From Sphingomonas aliaeris (GTDB lineage Bacteria > Pseudomonadota > Alphaproteobacteria > Sphingomonadales > Sphingomonadaceae), in the NCBI RefSeq assembly GCF_016743815.1, contig NZ_CP061037.1, positions 78,175-142,174 of the forward strand: a DNA stretch of 64,000 bases, in the 5' to 3' direction. The stretch's first letter is position 1. Each line of letters starts with the position of its first letter. The position numbers and the translations under genes were made by a program. The notes beneath the pieces are model-generated. The model worked only from the letters and a program-made list of their open reading frames with translations. It did not search any database and was not told the origin of the DNA. Positions 1-8,013 of this stretch are shown here, piece by piece.

Positions 1-763
1 GCAGCAGCTCGAGGCCCCGGGACGCCGCTTTTTCGGTGTCGGTCCGCCGGCGAAGCGCGTCGCGAAGCGCGAGCCGAGCCTTGCGATCGCGCGTCGAGAG
101 CTTGCGCCCCTCCGTTGCGCGCAGTTGCTCGAGGAGGGCGTCGCTTTCGTGTTGCCGGACGACGATGTGCCCGCTCGGCCAGTCGTTCAGATCATGGACG
201 AGCTCGCGCACACTCAGTTCGAGGTCTTTACCGCTCTTTTCCAGCAGACCGCCCTTCAGCATCCAGGTCGCGAGGAGGGGCGAGCGTGGGGCCCCGCCAC
301 CGGCTGGCCCGAAATGCTTGTCGGCGACGGCGGTGTCGAGCGTGGCACGCCGGACGATCTCGTCCCAGCCGAGAACGACGATTTCGAAGAGCTTCTTGCG
401 TTTGTGCTGCTCGTTGAGGGTGCGGACGTGCGCCAGGATCGGAGCATCGCTCGGTGCGGTCGTGAGGATATAGAACGCCTTGAGGGCGGGGGTGAATTTC
501 AGGGCTTCCGCGACCTCGATGTCGACATCGGCTTTCGACAATTTGCTGACGGGCCAGCGCGAGCGACGCTTGCATTGGAGCCCGATCGGATAAAGCGCGC
601 CGTTTCTGGCGACGATGTCGACGCCATTCTGACGCTGGCCCGCGCGCCCGTGACGCACGAGCGCGGGGTCGCGCCACGCCGACTGAAAGACATCGGCGCA
701 CAGCTCTTCGAACTGCTCCCACGAGCGCGGCGGGGCATAATCCGCGTGCGCATGAAGATTCAT
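1..763 (-). CDS. Mrr-like PD-(D/E)XK nuclease, C-terminus cut by window edge
   Basis: The frame is open from the ATG at 763 to the left edge of the window, so at least 254 residues are present and the end is missing. Near the N-terminus the protein reads EQFEELCADVFQ, then GQRQNGVDIVARNG and YPIGLQCKRR. This is the arrangement of the restriction-endonuclease fold of Mrr-type enzymes: a Gly-Val-Asp acidic residue, then a Gln-x-Lys in the next strand. A Mrr-like domain suggests cleavage of foreign or modified DNA. The rest, with alternating charged segments, I do not recognise. The start ATG overlaps the stop of the upstream membrane-protein frame (ATGA), so the two are translationally coupled. 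An overlapping forward frame at 125-784 is a shadow. Family assignment is fairly firm; biological target is inference. Confidence 0.72.
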   Translation of the reverse strand, partial: MNLHAHADYAPPRSWEQFEELCADVFQSAWRDPALVRHGRAGQRQNGVDIVARNGALYPIGLQCKRRSRWPVSKLSKADVDIEVAEALKFTPALKAFYILTTAPSDAPILAHVRTLNEQHKRKKLFEIVVLGWDEIVRRATLDTAVADKHFGPAGGGAPRSPLLATWMLKGGLLEKSGKDLELSVRELVHDLNDWPSGHIVVRQHESDALLEQLRATEGRKLSTRDRKARLALRDALRRRTDTEKAASRGLELL

Positions 764-936
764 GGCGTGGGTTTGCCAGCCTGAGGCGCCGACGCGCTGT
801 TTCCGGCCGCTGTTGTCGGCAGTGGTGGCAGCGGTGCCGGCTTGGTGTCCGGCGCGGGTGGTCGCGGTCGCATGTAGGGGCCGGTCGGGCCCAGCCAGAG
901 AGCGGCGGTCACGCCCAGCGTCACCGCGGCGATCAT
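760..936 (-). CDS. Small TM/proline-rich frame (separate ORF or C-terminus of the preceding gene)
   Basis: Starting at the ATG that overlaps the previous stop (ATGA), this frame encodes 58 residues: a hydrophobic stretch (MIAAVTLGVTAALWLG) and a proline/alanine-rich tail. Its stop overlaps the start of the Mrr-like nuclease. Read without frameshift it would be a tiny membrane protein in a tightly coupled three-gene operon. Read with a one-base correction near 953-956 it is the second membrane segment and tail of the protein encoded at 933-1406. I cannot decide from sequence alone but prefer the latter. Confidence 0.4.
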   Translation of the reverse strand: MIAAVTLGVTAALWLGPTGPYMRPRPPAPDTKPAPLPPLPTTAAGNSASAPQAGKPTP

Positions 937-1406
937 CGCGACGACCAGCGCATTTTGAAGCGGCGATACCAGGGCTCGCCATTCTTCACGATCGTCCAGT
1001 TGGCCTTGAGGGGCAGGCGCGCAGCGGCGAGGATCGATGGGACCGACGTGGCGAGCGCCGCCGCGTCGGTGGCGATCATGCGGTCGCGCAGCGTCCCGAT
1101 TTCGGCCCGGATTTGGGTCCACTCTTCCTTCTTTGGATTTTCGCGCAGCTCGATCCTCGCTCGGGCCGCATCAAAGGCGGCGAGGCGCTCGACCTTCTTG
1201 GCAACGTCAGGCTCTTCCACATAGGCGAGGGCTTGCGCCGCGACCGCTGCGAGATCCTCGCGCTGATCGTCGATCCAGGCCTGGCGGAATTCGCTGATCT
1301 TATTCTCCTTGCCGATGACGGCCGACATGGCCGCGATCAGGCCGGCGAGCGTTCCGCCGGCAAGCCCGATCAGCGGCGGGAGCCAGTCCTTTGCCTGCAG
1401 ATCCAT
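933..1406 (-). CDS. Membrane-anchored protein, N-terminal TM segment (likely 5' part of a frameshifted two-TM gene)
   Basis: A 157-residue product with one hydrophobic segment at about residues 9-32, followed by a charged, helix-rich soluble part (KENKISEFRQAWIDDQRED). As read it stops at 933. Adding one base to the TTTT run at 953-956 (AAAA on the coding strand) would continue it as WYRRFKNALVVAMIAAVT into the next frame. That gives a single two-TM protein spanning 760-1406, and the 647-nt span is one base short of whole codons. Similar one-base breaks occur in several other genes here, so I favour the single-gene view. It is coupled to the Mrr-like nuclease downstream. Function unknown; it may anchor or regulate the nuclease. 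Confidence 0.65.
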   Translation of the reverse strand: MDLQAKDWLPPLIGLAGGTLAGLIAAMSAVIGKENKISEFRQAWIDDQREDLAAVAAQALAYVEEPDVAKKVERLAAFDAARARIELRENPKKEEWTQIRAEIGTLRDRMIATDAAALATSVPSILAAARLPLKANWTIVKNGEPWYRRFKMRWSSR

Positions 1407-1629
1407 GAGGCCCCTCCCTTTTTGCCCGGCACCATGCCGCTAGATCCCATCCTTCCGGCGAGGCTATAGGGGGACGTGGCCGACCGATGCACTCGCTTTA
1501 TCCACGGCAAGGTGTCGGGTGTGAGACTCATTCGGATTGACGCCTCAACGCGGTGCTAGAGCAGCTTATCGGTAACCCGCAGATCCTCTCCCCGCCAGCT
1601 GTGTAGCAATAACTGCTGGTCAGTGAATA

Positions 1630-1658
1630 TTGACATATTGTCGAATATACGATAGATG
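1630..1658 (+). promoter_or_regulatory. Candidate promoter/operator of the AbiE-like operon
   Basis: TTGACA at 1630-1635 is followed 16-17 nt later by a weak -10 (ATAGAT/TAGATG, 1652-1658). The -35 overlaps a small palindrome, GACA-TAT-TGTC, within an AT-rich patch that stands out from the GC-rich surroundings. It lies directly upstream of the winged-helix AbiEi-like gene, and antitoxins of this family usually repress their own operon. The candidate -10 covers the ATG at 1656, which argues for the downstream start at 1683. Confidence 0.45.
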
Positions 1659-1682
1659 AACCTTATTTGCTGGACAGGAAAT

Positions 1683-2774
1683 ATGTTGCAATTTGAACAG
1701 GACGAACAGGAGCTTCTGGAGGGGCTCATTGAGGCCATCGGTGGCCTGCCGGAGGGTCAGGCATGGATCGAAGGCCGCGAGGTTACGGTCGCGCCGCGGG
1801 GCGGTAGGGTCGATGCGATCGTCGAGGCGATGATCGCTGGCCGGTCGCTTCAGCTCTTAATTGAGGCCAAGCGCGAAGCCTTCCCGCGCGATGTGCGCGA
1901 GGCGATCTGGCAGCTGCGCAACCATCTCGCGCACCAGACCGGCCTCGATCGAGAAGTCGTGCCATTCTTCGTCGCCCGCGCGATTTCACCCGGCGCGCGC
2001 GAGATCCTGCGCGAAGAGAAGATCGGCTTCTACGACCTCGGGGGCACGCTCTATATCCCCTCCCTCAGCGCCTTCGTCTATATCGACCGCCCTGTTCCCC
2101 GGAAGACCACCAGGGCCCTCGGCTCGATCTTCCAGGGTCAGCGGGCCCGGGTCGTTCAGGAAGTCTTCGCGCGCCGCCCCGAATGGGTCAGCGTTAAGCA
2201 GATCGCCGAGGACGCCGAGGTGTCGCCTGCGACAGCCTCGGATACGCTGCGCGATATGGAGCGCCGCGAATGGATCGAGGTCGAGGGGTCGGGGCCATCG
2301 AAGCTTCGCCGCCTCTGCGCGCCCACTCCCGTGCTTGATGCCTGGGCGGCGTTCCTGGTCGACCAGAAGCCGCCTAAGGTGCGCCGCTATTATGTCTCGT
2401 GCGCCAATACGGACGAACTGGCCCGCAAGCTCGACCGCGCGTGCCGCGATGCCGATGCCGCTTATGCGGTGACCGGGGAGGCTGCGGCGCAGGCCTATGC
2501 GCCCTATCTTTCCAGTATCTCGCAGCTGCGCTGCCGGATTGCGCCCGGTCCCTCGCAGGATCGGGCGCTCGAGGTGCTTGACGCGCGCCGGGTCACGGAG
2601 GGTTGGAACCTCGGGGTCATCGAGACGAAGGCGCGCGGCGATGTGACCGTCGGGGAGCGCATCGATGGTGTAGCACTTGCCCAGCCGCTGCAGGTTTACC
2701 TCGATCTTCTGCAGGGCTCGGGGCGCGCCAAGGAGATGGCGGCGCATCTGCGCGAGGAAAGGCTCGACCGCTGA
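1683..2774 (+). CDS. AbiEi-like antitoxin/regulator with nuclease-like N-terminal domain and winged helix
   Basis: 363 residues from the ATG at 1683, which has AGGA five bases upstream; an ATG at 1656 lies inside the candidate promoter. The N-terminal part (about 40-130) has the look of a restriction-endonuclease fold: VDAIVE followed by LLIEAKRE, an E-x-K pair. A winged helix-turn-helix follows at about 165-205 (VSVKQIAEDAEVSPATASDT). This matches proteins annotated as type IV toxin-antitoxin AbiEi family antitoxins (COG4861-like). Its stop overlaps the start of the nucleotidyltransferase gene by one base (TGATG), the expected antitoxin-toxin order. The likely role is to neutralise or repress the partner. 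Whether the nuclease-like domain is catalytic is unknown. Confidence 0.7.
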   Translation: MLQFEQDEQELLEGLIEAIGGLPEGQAWIEGREVTVAPRGGRVDAIVEAMIAGRSLQLLIEAKREAFPRDVREAIWQLRNHLAHQTGLDREVVPFFVARAISPGAREILREEKIGFYDLGGTLYIPSLSAFVYIDRPVPRKTTRALGSIFQGQRARVVQEVFARRPEWVSVKQIAEDAEVSPATASDTLRDMERREWIEVEGSGPSKLRRLCAPTPVLDAWAAFLVDQKPPKVRRYYVSCANTDELARKLDRACRDADAAYAVTGEAAAQAYAPYLSSISQLRCRIAPGPSQDRALEVLDARRVTEGWNLGVIETKARGDVTVGERIDGVALAQPLQVYLDLLQGSGRAKEMAAHLREERLDR

Positions 2775-3679
2775 TGGGTAAGCCGCGCACCATCGGCGGC
2801 TACGCCGCCGCCGTCACCGAAGGCTGCGAACGCGTCCTGGTGACGCTCTTGCGGGGACTCGGACCCTGGAAGGATTCGGTCTTCCTCGTTGGCGGCCTCG
2901 CGCCGCGCTACATCATCACCGCCCGACCGCCCGCGATCCCAAGGCATGCTGGAACCGGCGACGTTGATGTCGTCGTCGACATCGCGATGCTCACCGACAC
3001 CAAGGCCTATCAGTCCCTTGAGGAAAATCTGCGTGCAATGGGGTTCGAGCGGGCCGAGAACGAAGCCGGTAAGAAGCAGTCCTGGCGTTGGCGGGCGCAG
3101 ATCGAGGGCGGCGCGACGATGATCATCGAGTTCCTGGCAGACGCGCCGGAGCTCAGCGGCGGCCGCGTGACCGAGCTTCCGACCGAAGGCAATGTCACCG
3201 CGATCAACATCCCCCACGCCTCGATGGTCTTCGATCTTCACGACAAAGTCGAGATCACAGCCGAGCTCCTAAACGGGGGCGGCCGGGCGACCGAGGTTGT
3301 GCGCTACGCCGATATCGTCAGCTTCACCTGCCTCAAGGCGTTTGCGTTCGATCACCGTGCCGAACCCAAGGATGCGCACGATCTGGTCTATTGCATCGAG
3401 CATTATGAAGGTGGGGCGGACGGCCTTCAGGCGGCTTTCAAGGAAGCCCTCTCGGGCAGCCACGAGGGCGTGATCCGCGACGCGCTGGCGAAGCTGCGCG
3501 TCCGCTTCGTTGATTCCAATCCGGACGAGAGCCACCTGCGCGATGGTCCGACAGCGGTCGCCCGGTTCGAAGAAGATGATATCGACGCTGAGGAAGATGA
3601 AGATGCCCGCGACAGGCGGATCCTTCGCCAGCGCCGCACGGCCGACGTGATGCAGCGCTTCCTGGCGCCCTTGGAATGA
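2774..3679 (+). CDS. AbiEii-like nucleotidyltransferase (toxin candidate)
   Basis: 301 residues from the ATG at 2774, which overlaps the previous stop. It carries the nucleotidyltransferase signature: GG at residues 40-41 (FLVGGLAPR) and a D-x-D at 63-65 (GTGDVDVVVD). AbiEii/MenA-type toxins use this fold to transfer nucleotides, in known cases to tRNA acceptor ends. The C-terminal part is helical and ends in an acidic stretch (EEDDIDAEEDEDARD) before the last 25 residues. An upstream in-frame extension to 2603 overlaps the antitoxin gene and is not credible. Pairing with an AbiEi-like gene supports a type IV toxin-antitoxin unit. Target and growth effect are inferred from the family, not seen here. 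Confidence 0.7.
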   Translation: MGKPRTIGGYAAAVTEGCERVLVTLLRGLGPWKDSVFLVGGLAPRYIITARPPAIPRHAGTGDVDVVVDIAMLTDTKAYQSLEENLRAMGFERAENEAGKKQSWRWRAQIEGGATMIIEFLADAPELSGGRVTELPTEGNVTAINIPHASMVFDLHDKVEITAELLNGGGRATEVVRYADIVSFTCLKAFAFDHRAEPKDAHDLVYCIEHYEGGADGLQAAFKEALSGSHEGVIRDALAKLRVRFVDSNPDESHLRDGPTAVARFEEDDIDAEEDEDARDRRILRQRRTADVMQRFLAPLE

Positions 3680-3750
3680 CGATGACTGGTAGGTAAAAGA
3701 AACCGGGCCTACTCCAGCATCGGTAGGGTGGCAAAAGAGAGACCGACACG

Positions 3751-6423
3751 ATGGACATGGCAGAGGCTCTCAGACTTGATCGCGGCGCCCGGTTCTTCCG
3801 GGGCGATCTGCACATCCACAGCATTGCCGGATCGCACGATGTCACGGATGCGGCGGCCACGCCCGAGGCGATCGTGCGGACCGCGCTGGCTGAAGGCCTC
3901 GATCTGATCGCCATCGCAGATCACAATGAGATCAGCGGGATCGGCGCGGCGATCGAGGCCGCCAGGGGCACCTCGCTGCTCGTCGTGCCGGCGGTCGAGC
4001 TGTCGACCGCCCATGGGCATGTCCTTTGCTACCTGCCGACGTTGGACGCGCTGACGCGCTTCCACGCCAGATTGTCGCTGGTCGATCGCGGACAGGCAAA
4101 TTCGCGGTGTTCGAACGGCGTGGTCGATATCCTCAATCTCGTCCGTGAGGGCCGCGGTTTTGCCGTGTTGGCGCACGTCGACGGCGGCAAGGGCCTTGAA
4201 ACCGAGGTGCCGGGCAGTCCGCCGCACAAGCGCGATATCATCTGCCACCCTTCACTTCTCGGCATCGAGTTGAAGCGCGGCGACAGCGATGTGTCCTACT
4301 CGGATCTCGACGCCGATGCCGACCGCAAGTTGCTCGGCCGCCAGCGGATCGAGGTCCTGGGCCTAGGCAAGAAGCAGTATCTCGCGCGCCTGCTGAACTC
4401 GGACTCGCACACGCTGGCAGCGCTCGGCCGAAATGCGGCAGGTGACCGTAAGGTGACCCGCTACAAAATGCAGGAGGTAACCTTCGAGGCATTGCGCCTC
4501 GCGCTGCAGGACAGCGATGCGCGTGTTCGCATCGAGGAGGAAGTGCCGAACCGCGTCCCCATTGTTCGCGCCCTCGCGATGAACGGCGGCTTCTTGAGCG
4601 GTCAGGGCATCAATTTCAGCCCGAACCTTAACTGCATCATCGGCGGACGCGGCACGGGCAAGTCGACGACCTTCGAGGCGATCCGGTGCCTCACCGGACA
4701 ATCGGGGACCGGCGATGTCGTCGATTCCGAGGTCTGGCCCGAACTGATCGATCTTGTTGCCGAAGATCAGTCGGGGCACGAGCTGAGGCTGCGTCGCCGG
4801 ATGAACGGCGAGGTTGAAGATGCGGACGACCCCGACGCCCTGCTGCCGGAATTCCCGGTCGAATGCTATGCCCAGAGCGAGGCGGCCACGATCAGCCAGA
4901 ATGCCACGAGCGATCCCGCCGGCCTGCTGAGCTTCCTTGATCGCTTCATCGGCGTCGCCGCCGATCTGAAGGAGGAGCGAGAGGTGCGCCAGGCGCTCCT
5001 TGAGTCCGAAGCCGACCTCAAAACAGCGGCCGAAAACGTGGCCAAGATCCCTCAGGTAGAGCGCGACCTCAAATACAAGAGATCGCAGCTTGCCGCGCTT
5101 GAGGCGCAGCGCGGCAAGGAGGTGATCGGACTGATCCGCCAGCTGGAGCAGGAGAAGGAGGTGCGGATGTCGCTGCGCCGCGACCTGCAGGAGCTGCTCG
5201 GCCTGACCTCGAACGAAGCCTTGCGCGAGCGCATCGAAAGCATCGAGACGTCGGTCGACCCGACCGCTCTGACGATCGGCGGCACTGAATATCAGGCGAT
5301 CGCGCAGCAGGCGGCGGCGTTCAAGGGCAAGGTTGCCGTCGCGGAGACCGATCTCCAGGCCGCGGCCAAGCTGCTCAGCGACGTGATCGAGCGGCAGCTG
5401 ACAGCGTGGCGCGCCAAGGAGGCAGCCGCCAAGACCGACATCGACCAGAAGCGCGCCGCCCTCGAGGCGAACGGTGTGCGGCTGGACATGGTCTTCATCA
5501 ACAGCCTCTCGACTGACGAGGCCCGCTTGGCTGAAAATCTGCGCAAGCTGAAGACGTGGGAGCCTGGGTTGGAGCGTCGCCGCAAGGAACGCGCCGACCT
5601 CGTCAGGAAGCGCTGGGATATCCGGGATCGCATCGCGACCAAGCGTAGCGCCTATGGCGTGAAGGCGAGTCGGACGCTCAAGTCGGTGCTGACCGACCTG
5701 ATCGTGTCGCTCAAGTTCCTGCACAGCGCCCATTCGCCATCGGGTTGCGCGGTGATAACCGAAGCCATGGGTTGGCGAACCTCCCAGGTTCCCAGGGCGC
5801 CGCTTCTCATCGAGAAGCTGTCTCTGCCCGGCCTCGTGCAGGCAGTCCTCAAGAAGGACAAGGCGACGATTAAGGCGGTGAAGGCAAGCGACGGTGCCAC
5901 GGTGTTCGCCGATGCCGATGCCCAGACGATCATCGACAATCTGTCCGCACCTGAGGTGATGCATAAGTTGCAGGCGGTCGAGGTCAGCGACCTGCCCCAG
6001 CTGGTCGTGACCAAAGCCGTGACAGGTCAACTCCGTCCGATGGTTCGCGACTTCAGCCGGCTGAGCCTGGGGCAGAAGCAGTCGGTGCTGCTGGCGCTGA
6101 TGCTCTCCGCCGATTCCAACCGGCCGCTGATCATCGACCAGCCGGAAGATCATCTCGACAGCGAGTTTATCTACCAGACGCTCGTCCCGGTCCTCCGCCG
6201 GGCGAAGGAGCGCCGGCAGGTGATCATCGTGACGCATAACGCGAATATCGCGGTTCTCGGCGATGCCGAGCAGATCATCGTCCTGAAGGCACAGGACGAC
6301 AACGGCCAGATCGTCTCGCGCGGATCAATCGATTATGGGGCGACGCGGCAATTTGCCTGCGACATCCTGGAAGGATCCGCCGAAGCTTTCAGGCGCCGCG
6401 CCGCGATTTACGGCGTAGGCTAG
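3751..6423 (+). CDS. PHP phosphoesterase-SMC/ABC ATPase fusion (TrlF-type)
   Basis: 890 residues. The N-terminal quarter is a PHP domain: GDLHIHS (18-24), ADHNE (about 57-61) and SDSH (217-220) supply metal-binding His/Asp residues. An ABC/SMC-type ATPase follows: Walker A GGRGTGKST (about 298-306), a long charged coiled-coil-like middle (400-650), signature LSLGQKQS (about 771), Walker B LIIDQPEDHLD (about 793-803) and the H-loop VTHN (about 828). The split head with a coiled-coil insert resembles Rad50/SMC-like nucleic-acid sensors. NCBI calls such fusions TrlF-family ATPases. It lies 71 bp after the nucleotidyltransferase gene on the same strand and probably shares its transcript. A phosphoesterase gated by an ATPase fits a defence role. 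The antisense frame at 4363-6237 is a shadow. Confidence 0.82.
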   Translation: MDMAEALRLDRGARFFRGDLHIHSIAGSHDVTDAAATPEAIVRTALAEGLDLIAIADHNEISGIGAAIEAARGTSLLVVPAVELSTAHGHVLCYLPTLDALTRFHARLSLVDRGQANSRCSNGVVDILNLVREGRGFAVLAHVDGGKGLETEVPGSPPHKRDIICHPSLLGIELKRGDSDVSYSDLDADADRKLLGRQRIEVLGLGKKQYLARLLNSDSHTLAALGRNAAGDRKVTRYKMQEVTFEALRLALQDSDARVRIEEEVPNRVPIVRALAMNGGFLSGQGINFSPNLNCIIGGRGTGKSTTFEAIRCLTGQSGTGDVVDSEVWPELIDLVAEDQSGHELRLRRRMNGEVEDADDPDALLPEFPVECYAQSEAATISQNATSDPAGLLSFLDRFIGVAADLKEEREVRQALLESEADLKTAAENVAKIPQVERDLKYKRSQLAALEAQRGKEVIGLIRQLEQEKEVRMSLRRDLQELLGLTSNEALRERIESIETSVDPTALTIGGTEYQAIAQQAAAFKGKVAVAETDLQAAAKLLSDVIERQLTAWRAKEAAAKTDIDQKRAALEANGVRLDMVFINSLSTDEARLAENLRKLKTWEPGLERRRKERADLVRKRWDIRDRIATKRSAYGVKASRTLKSVLTDLIVSLKFLHSAHSPSGCAVITEAMGWRTSQVPRAPLLIEKLSLPGLVQAVLKKDKATIKAVKASDGATVFADADAQTIIDNLSAPEVMHKLQAVEVSDLPQLVVTKAVTGQLRPMVRDFSRLSLGQKQSVLLALMLSADSNRPLIIDQPEDHLDSEFIYQTLVPVLRRAKERRQVIIVTHNANIAVLGDAEQIIVLKAQDDNGQIVSRGSIDYGATRQFACDILEGSAEAFRRRAAIYGVG

Positions 6424-6460
6424 AGACCGCCTGGCGTCCGCCGAATAGGCTGGAGCCGGG

Positions 6461-6955
6461 CTAGCGGGCGGCATCGTAGATCTGCCGCGCGCGGTCGTAG
6501 TCGATCTTCGTCGCGCCGCTATGGGGTGCGACCGTGACGAACGAGCCGATTTCGGCCGGCGTGAACGACCAGCTTTCCGGCAGCCCGAGCTTGCGCTTGG
6601 CGGCGCCATCTGCGGAGTTACAGTTTCCGCAGATGAGCGTCTGAGGAAACCGCCCTGCCCCATGACAATGATGTCCAGTCAGGGTCACGGTGAACCCCAT
6701 GCCATGCTCGTCGCCATAGCGGGCGCGCCAGGATGGCCCGCGGATTTCAGTCCATCGGACTAGTTCCGGCGCAGTACGGTTGCACGAGGGGCACCTCCAT
6801 TTGCTGCGGACCGCCTCGAGAAAAAGGATTCGACAGTGCATTCCAGTGAATGCAGCGAGCTCAGCAGCGGTCGGAATGCGAGAATATTTCTTCGTTTTGA
6901 TCACAAAGCTCACCCCCTTGTCGACACCATGCAGCGTCGGTCTTGTAACATCCAC
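6461..6955 (-). CDS. HNH-like/zinc-binding protein
   Basis: 164 residues from the ATG at 6955; a GTG at 6901 preceded by a GGGGGTG stretch is an alternative start. It contains CPSC (55-58), an HHCH cluster (95-98) and CGNCN (109-113) followed by SADGAAK. The spacing of a CxxC knuckle, a histidine pair and a C-x-NCN loop is that of HNH endonucleases with a structural zinc. It converges on the TrlF-type gene with only 37 bp between them. It could be a nuclease of the same defence block or a general DNA-processing protein. Activity is inferred from the motif layout. Confidence 0.55.
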   Translation of the reverse strand: MDVTRPTLHGVDKGVSFVIKTKKYSRIPTAAELAAFTGMHCRILFLEAVRSKWRCPSCNRTAPELVRWTEIRGPSWRARYGDEHGMGFTVTLTGHHCHGAGRFPQTLICGNCNSADGAAKRKLGLPESWSFTPAEIGSFVTVAPHSGATKIDYDRARQIYDAAR

Positions 6956-7218
6956 TGCTGAACGTCGGCCGACACTCGCTGACGGCCTACGGCCCAGGCC
7001 GTCGGAAGCGCCGCGCCCGCCGCGCTGAACGAGGGGGACGCCGCCCCTCTCCGGGCAAGGGCTGGACCATCTCCGCGCGAGCGCTCAGCTTGGCGATCGG
7101 AGGGGTGTTTAAAGGGCCGCTAAGTCAAATTAGAGCTCCAAAGCGGACATTCCGCTATCCACATCCCTTGACAGGAGGCACCCTCCCAGCAGCCTCGTCC
7201 GGATCTCACACAGGTCAT

Positions 7219-8013
7219 CTACCGGGGCTTCTCTCCTTGGAGGGCCGCAACAATCTCCTTAGAGAGACTTGTCGCTAACTTAGATGCGGAGGGTCGGTCT
7301 CCAACGGCAATGCGATCGCCCAGCACGCGATGCAACTGCGCGAGTTCAACCGACAAATTGCCATCGGGAATACCAAGACCGCGAAGCTCGGCCGCCGCAA
7401 ACAGATCAAGCGCCCCGGCAAGCTCGGGCTCGGCATATAGCGCAGCGCTTCCGCCCGCCCGCCAAAGCATCGCGAGTTCGGCCGAGCGCACCTGTACCGC
7501 ATCCGTTGACCGATCCTGTGCCAACGTTGACGACGGAGGCGCGGGAGGGTTCTCCCCCCTGCCCCGCAGCTCCTCGCGTCCAATCGCTGCGAGCTGGTAG
7601 CGCAGGAGGCGAGTCTCCGAGGTGTCGCTGGGCGACGGTCGATATTGGCTAGTCAGCAGACGAGCCAGTTCGGCCGAGCCGATGCTGCTCGCGGTTCGGC
7701 GCCAATCTACGAGCGCCCTAGTGGTCGATCGCCGGTCTGCCGGCTGGTTGAGGACGAAGCGCTCCAACAGTGGATCGCTTATCACTTCGGTGGGCAGGGC
7801 CGCGCTGTTGCCGATCGAGGCGGCATGGGCGTAGGCGGCGATCTGCGCGATCGTCGCCTGACCCTCGCCGATCTGGTCGAGGCGGCGCAGGATCTCGTCC
7901 TGGTTCGCCTCGATGCGCCGGTTCGCGCGCGTCAACTCGTCCACCTGGTCGTGCATGCGCGCGAGCGCGTCGGCGATAGTCGCCAGCGCGGTGGCACTCG
8001 CATCCCCCGTCAT
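7219..8013 (-). CDS. Coiled-coil protein at the end of the mobilisation operon
   Basis: 264 residues with no family I recognise. Residues 1-60 are strongly amphipathic and heptad-like (ALARMHDQVDELTRANRRIEA), consistent with a coiled coil; the rest is alanine- and leucine-rich helix. Its ATG at 8013 overlaps the relaxase stop (ATGA), so it is translationally coupled to the relaxase and probably serves DNA transfer or relaxosome assembly. Confidence 0.6.
   Translation of the reverse strand: MTGDASATALATIADALARMHDQVDELTRANRRIEANQDEILRRLDQIGEGQATIAQIAAYAHAASIGNSAALPTEVISDPLLERFVLNQPADRRSTTRALVDWRRTASSIGSAELARLLTSQYRPSPSDTSETRLLRYQLAAIGREELRGRGENPPAPPSSTLAQDRSTDAVQVRSAELAMLWRAGGSAALYAEPELAGALDLFAAAELRGLGIPDGNLSVELAQLHRVLGDRIAVGDRPSASKLATSLSKEIVAALQGEKPR

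Noticed and set aside
125..784. 219-codon forward frame at the left edge
   Set aside because: The reverse frame, open to the window edge, has the Mrr-like catalytic motif and a coupled start, so this one is a shadow.
4363..6237. 624-codon reverse open frame opposite the TrlF-type gene
   Set aside because: Antisense shadow; the forward strand carries intact PHP, Walker A, signature and Walker B motifs.
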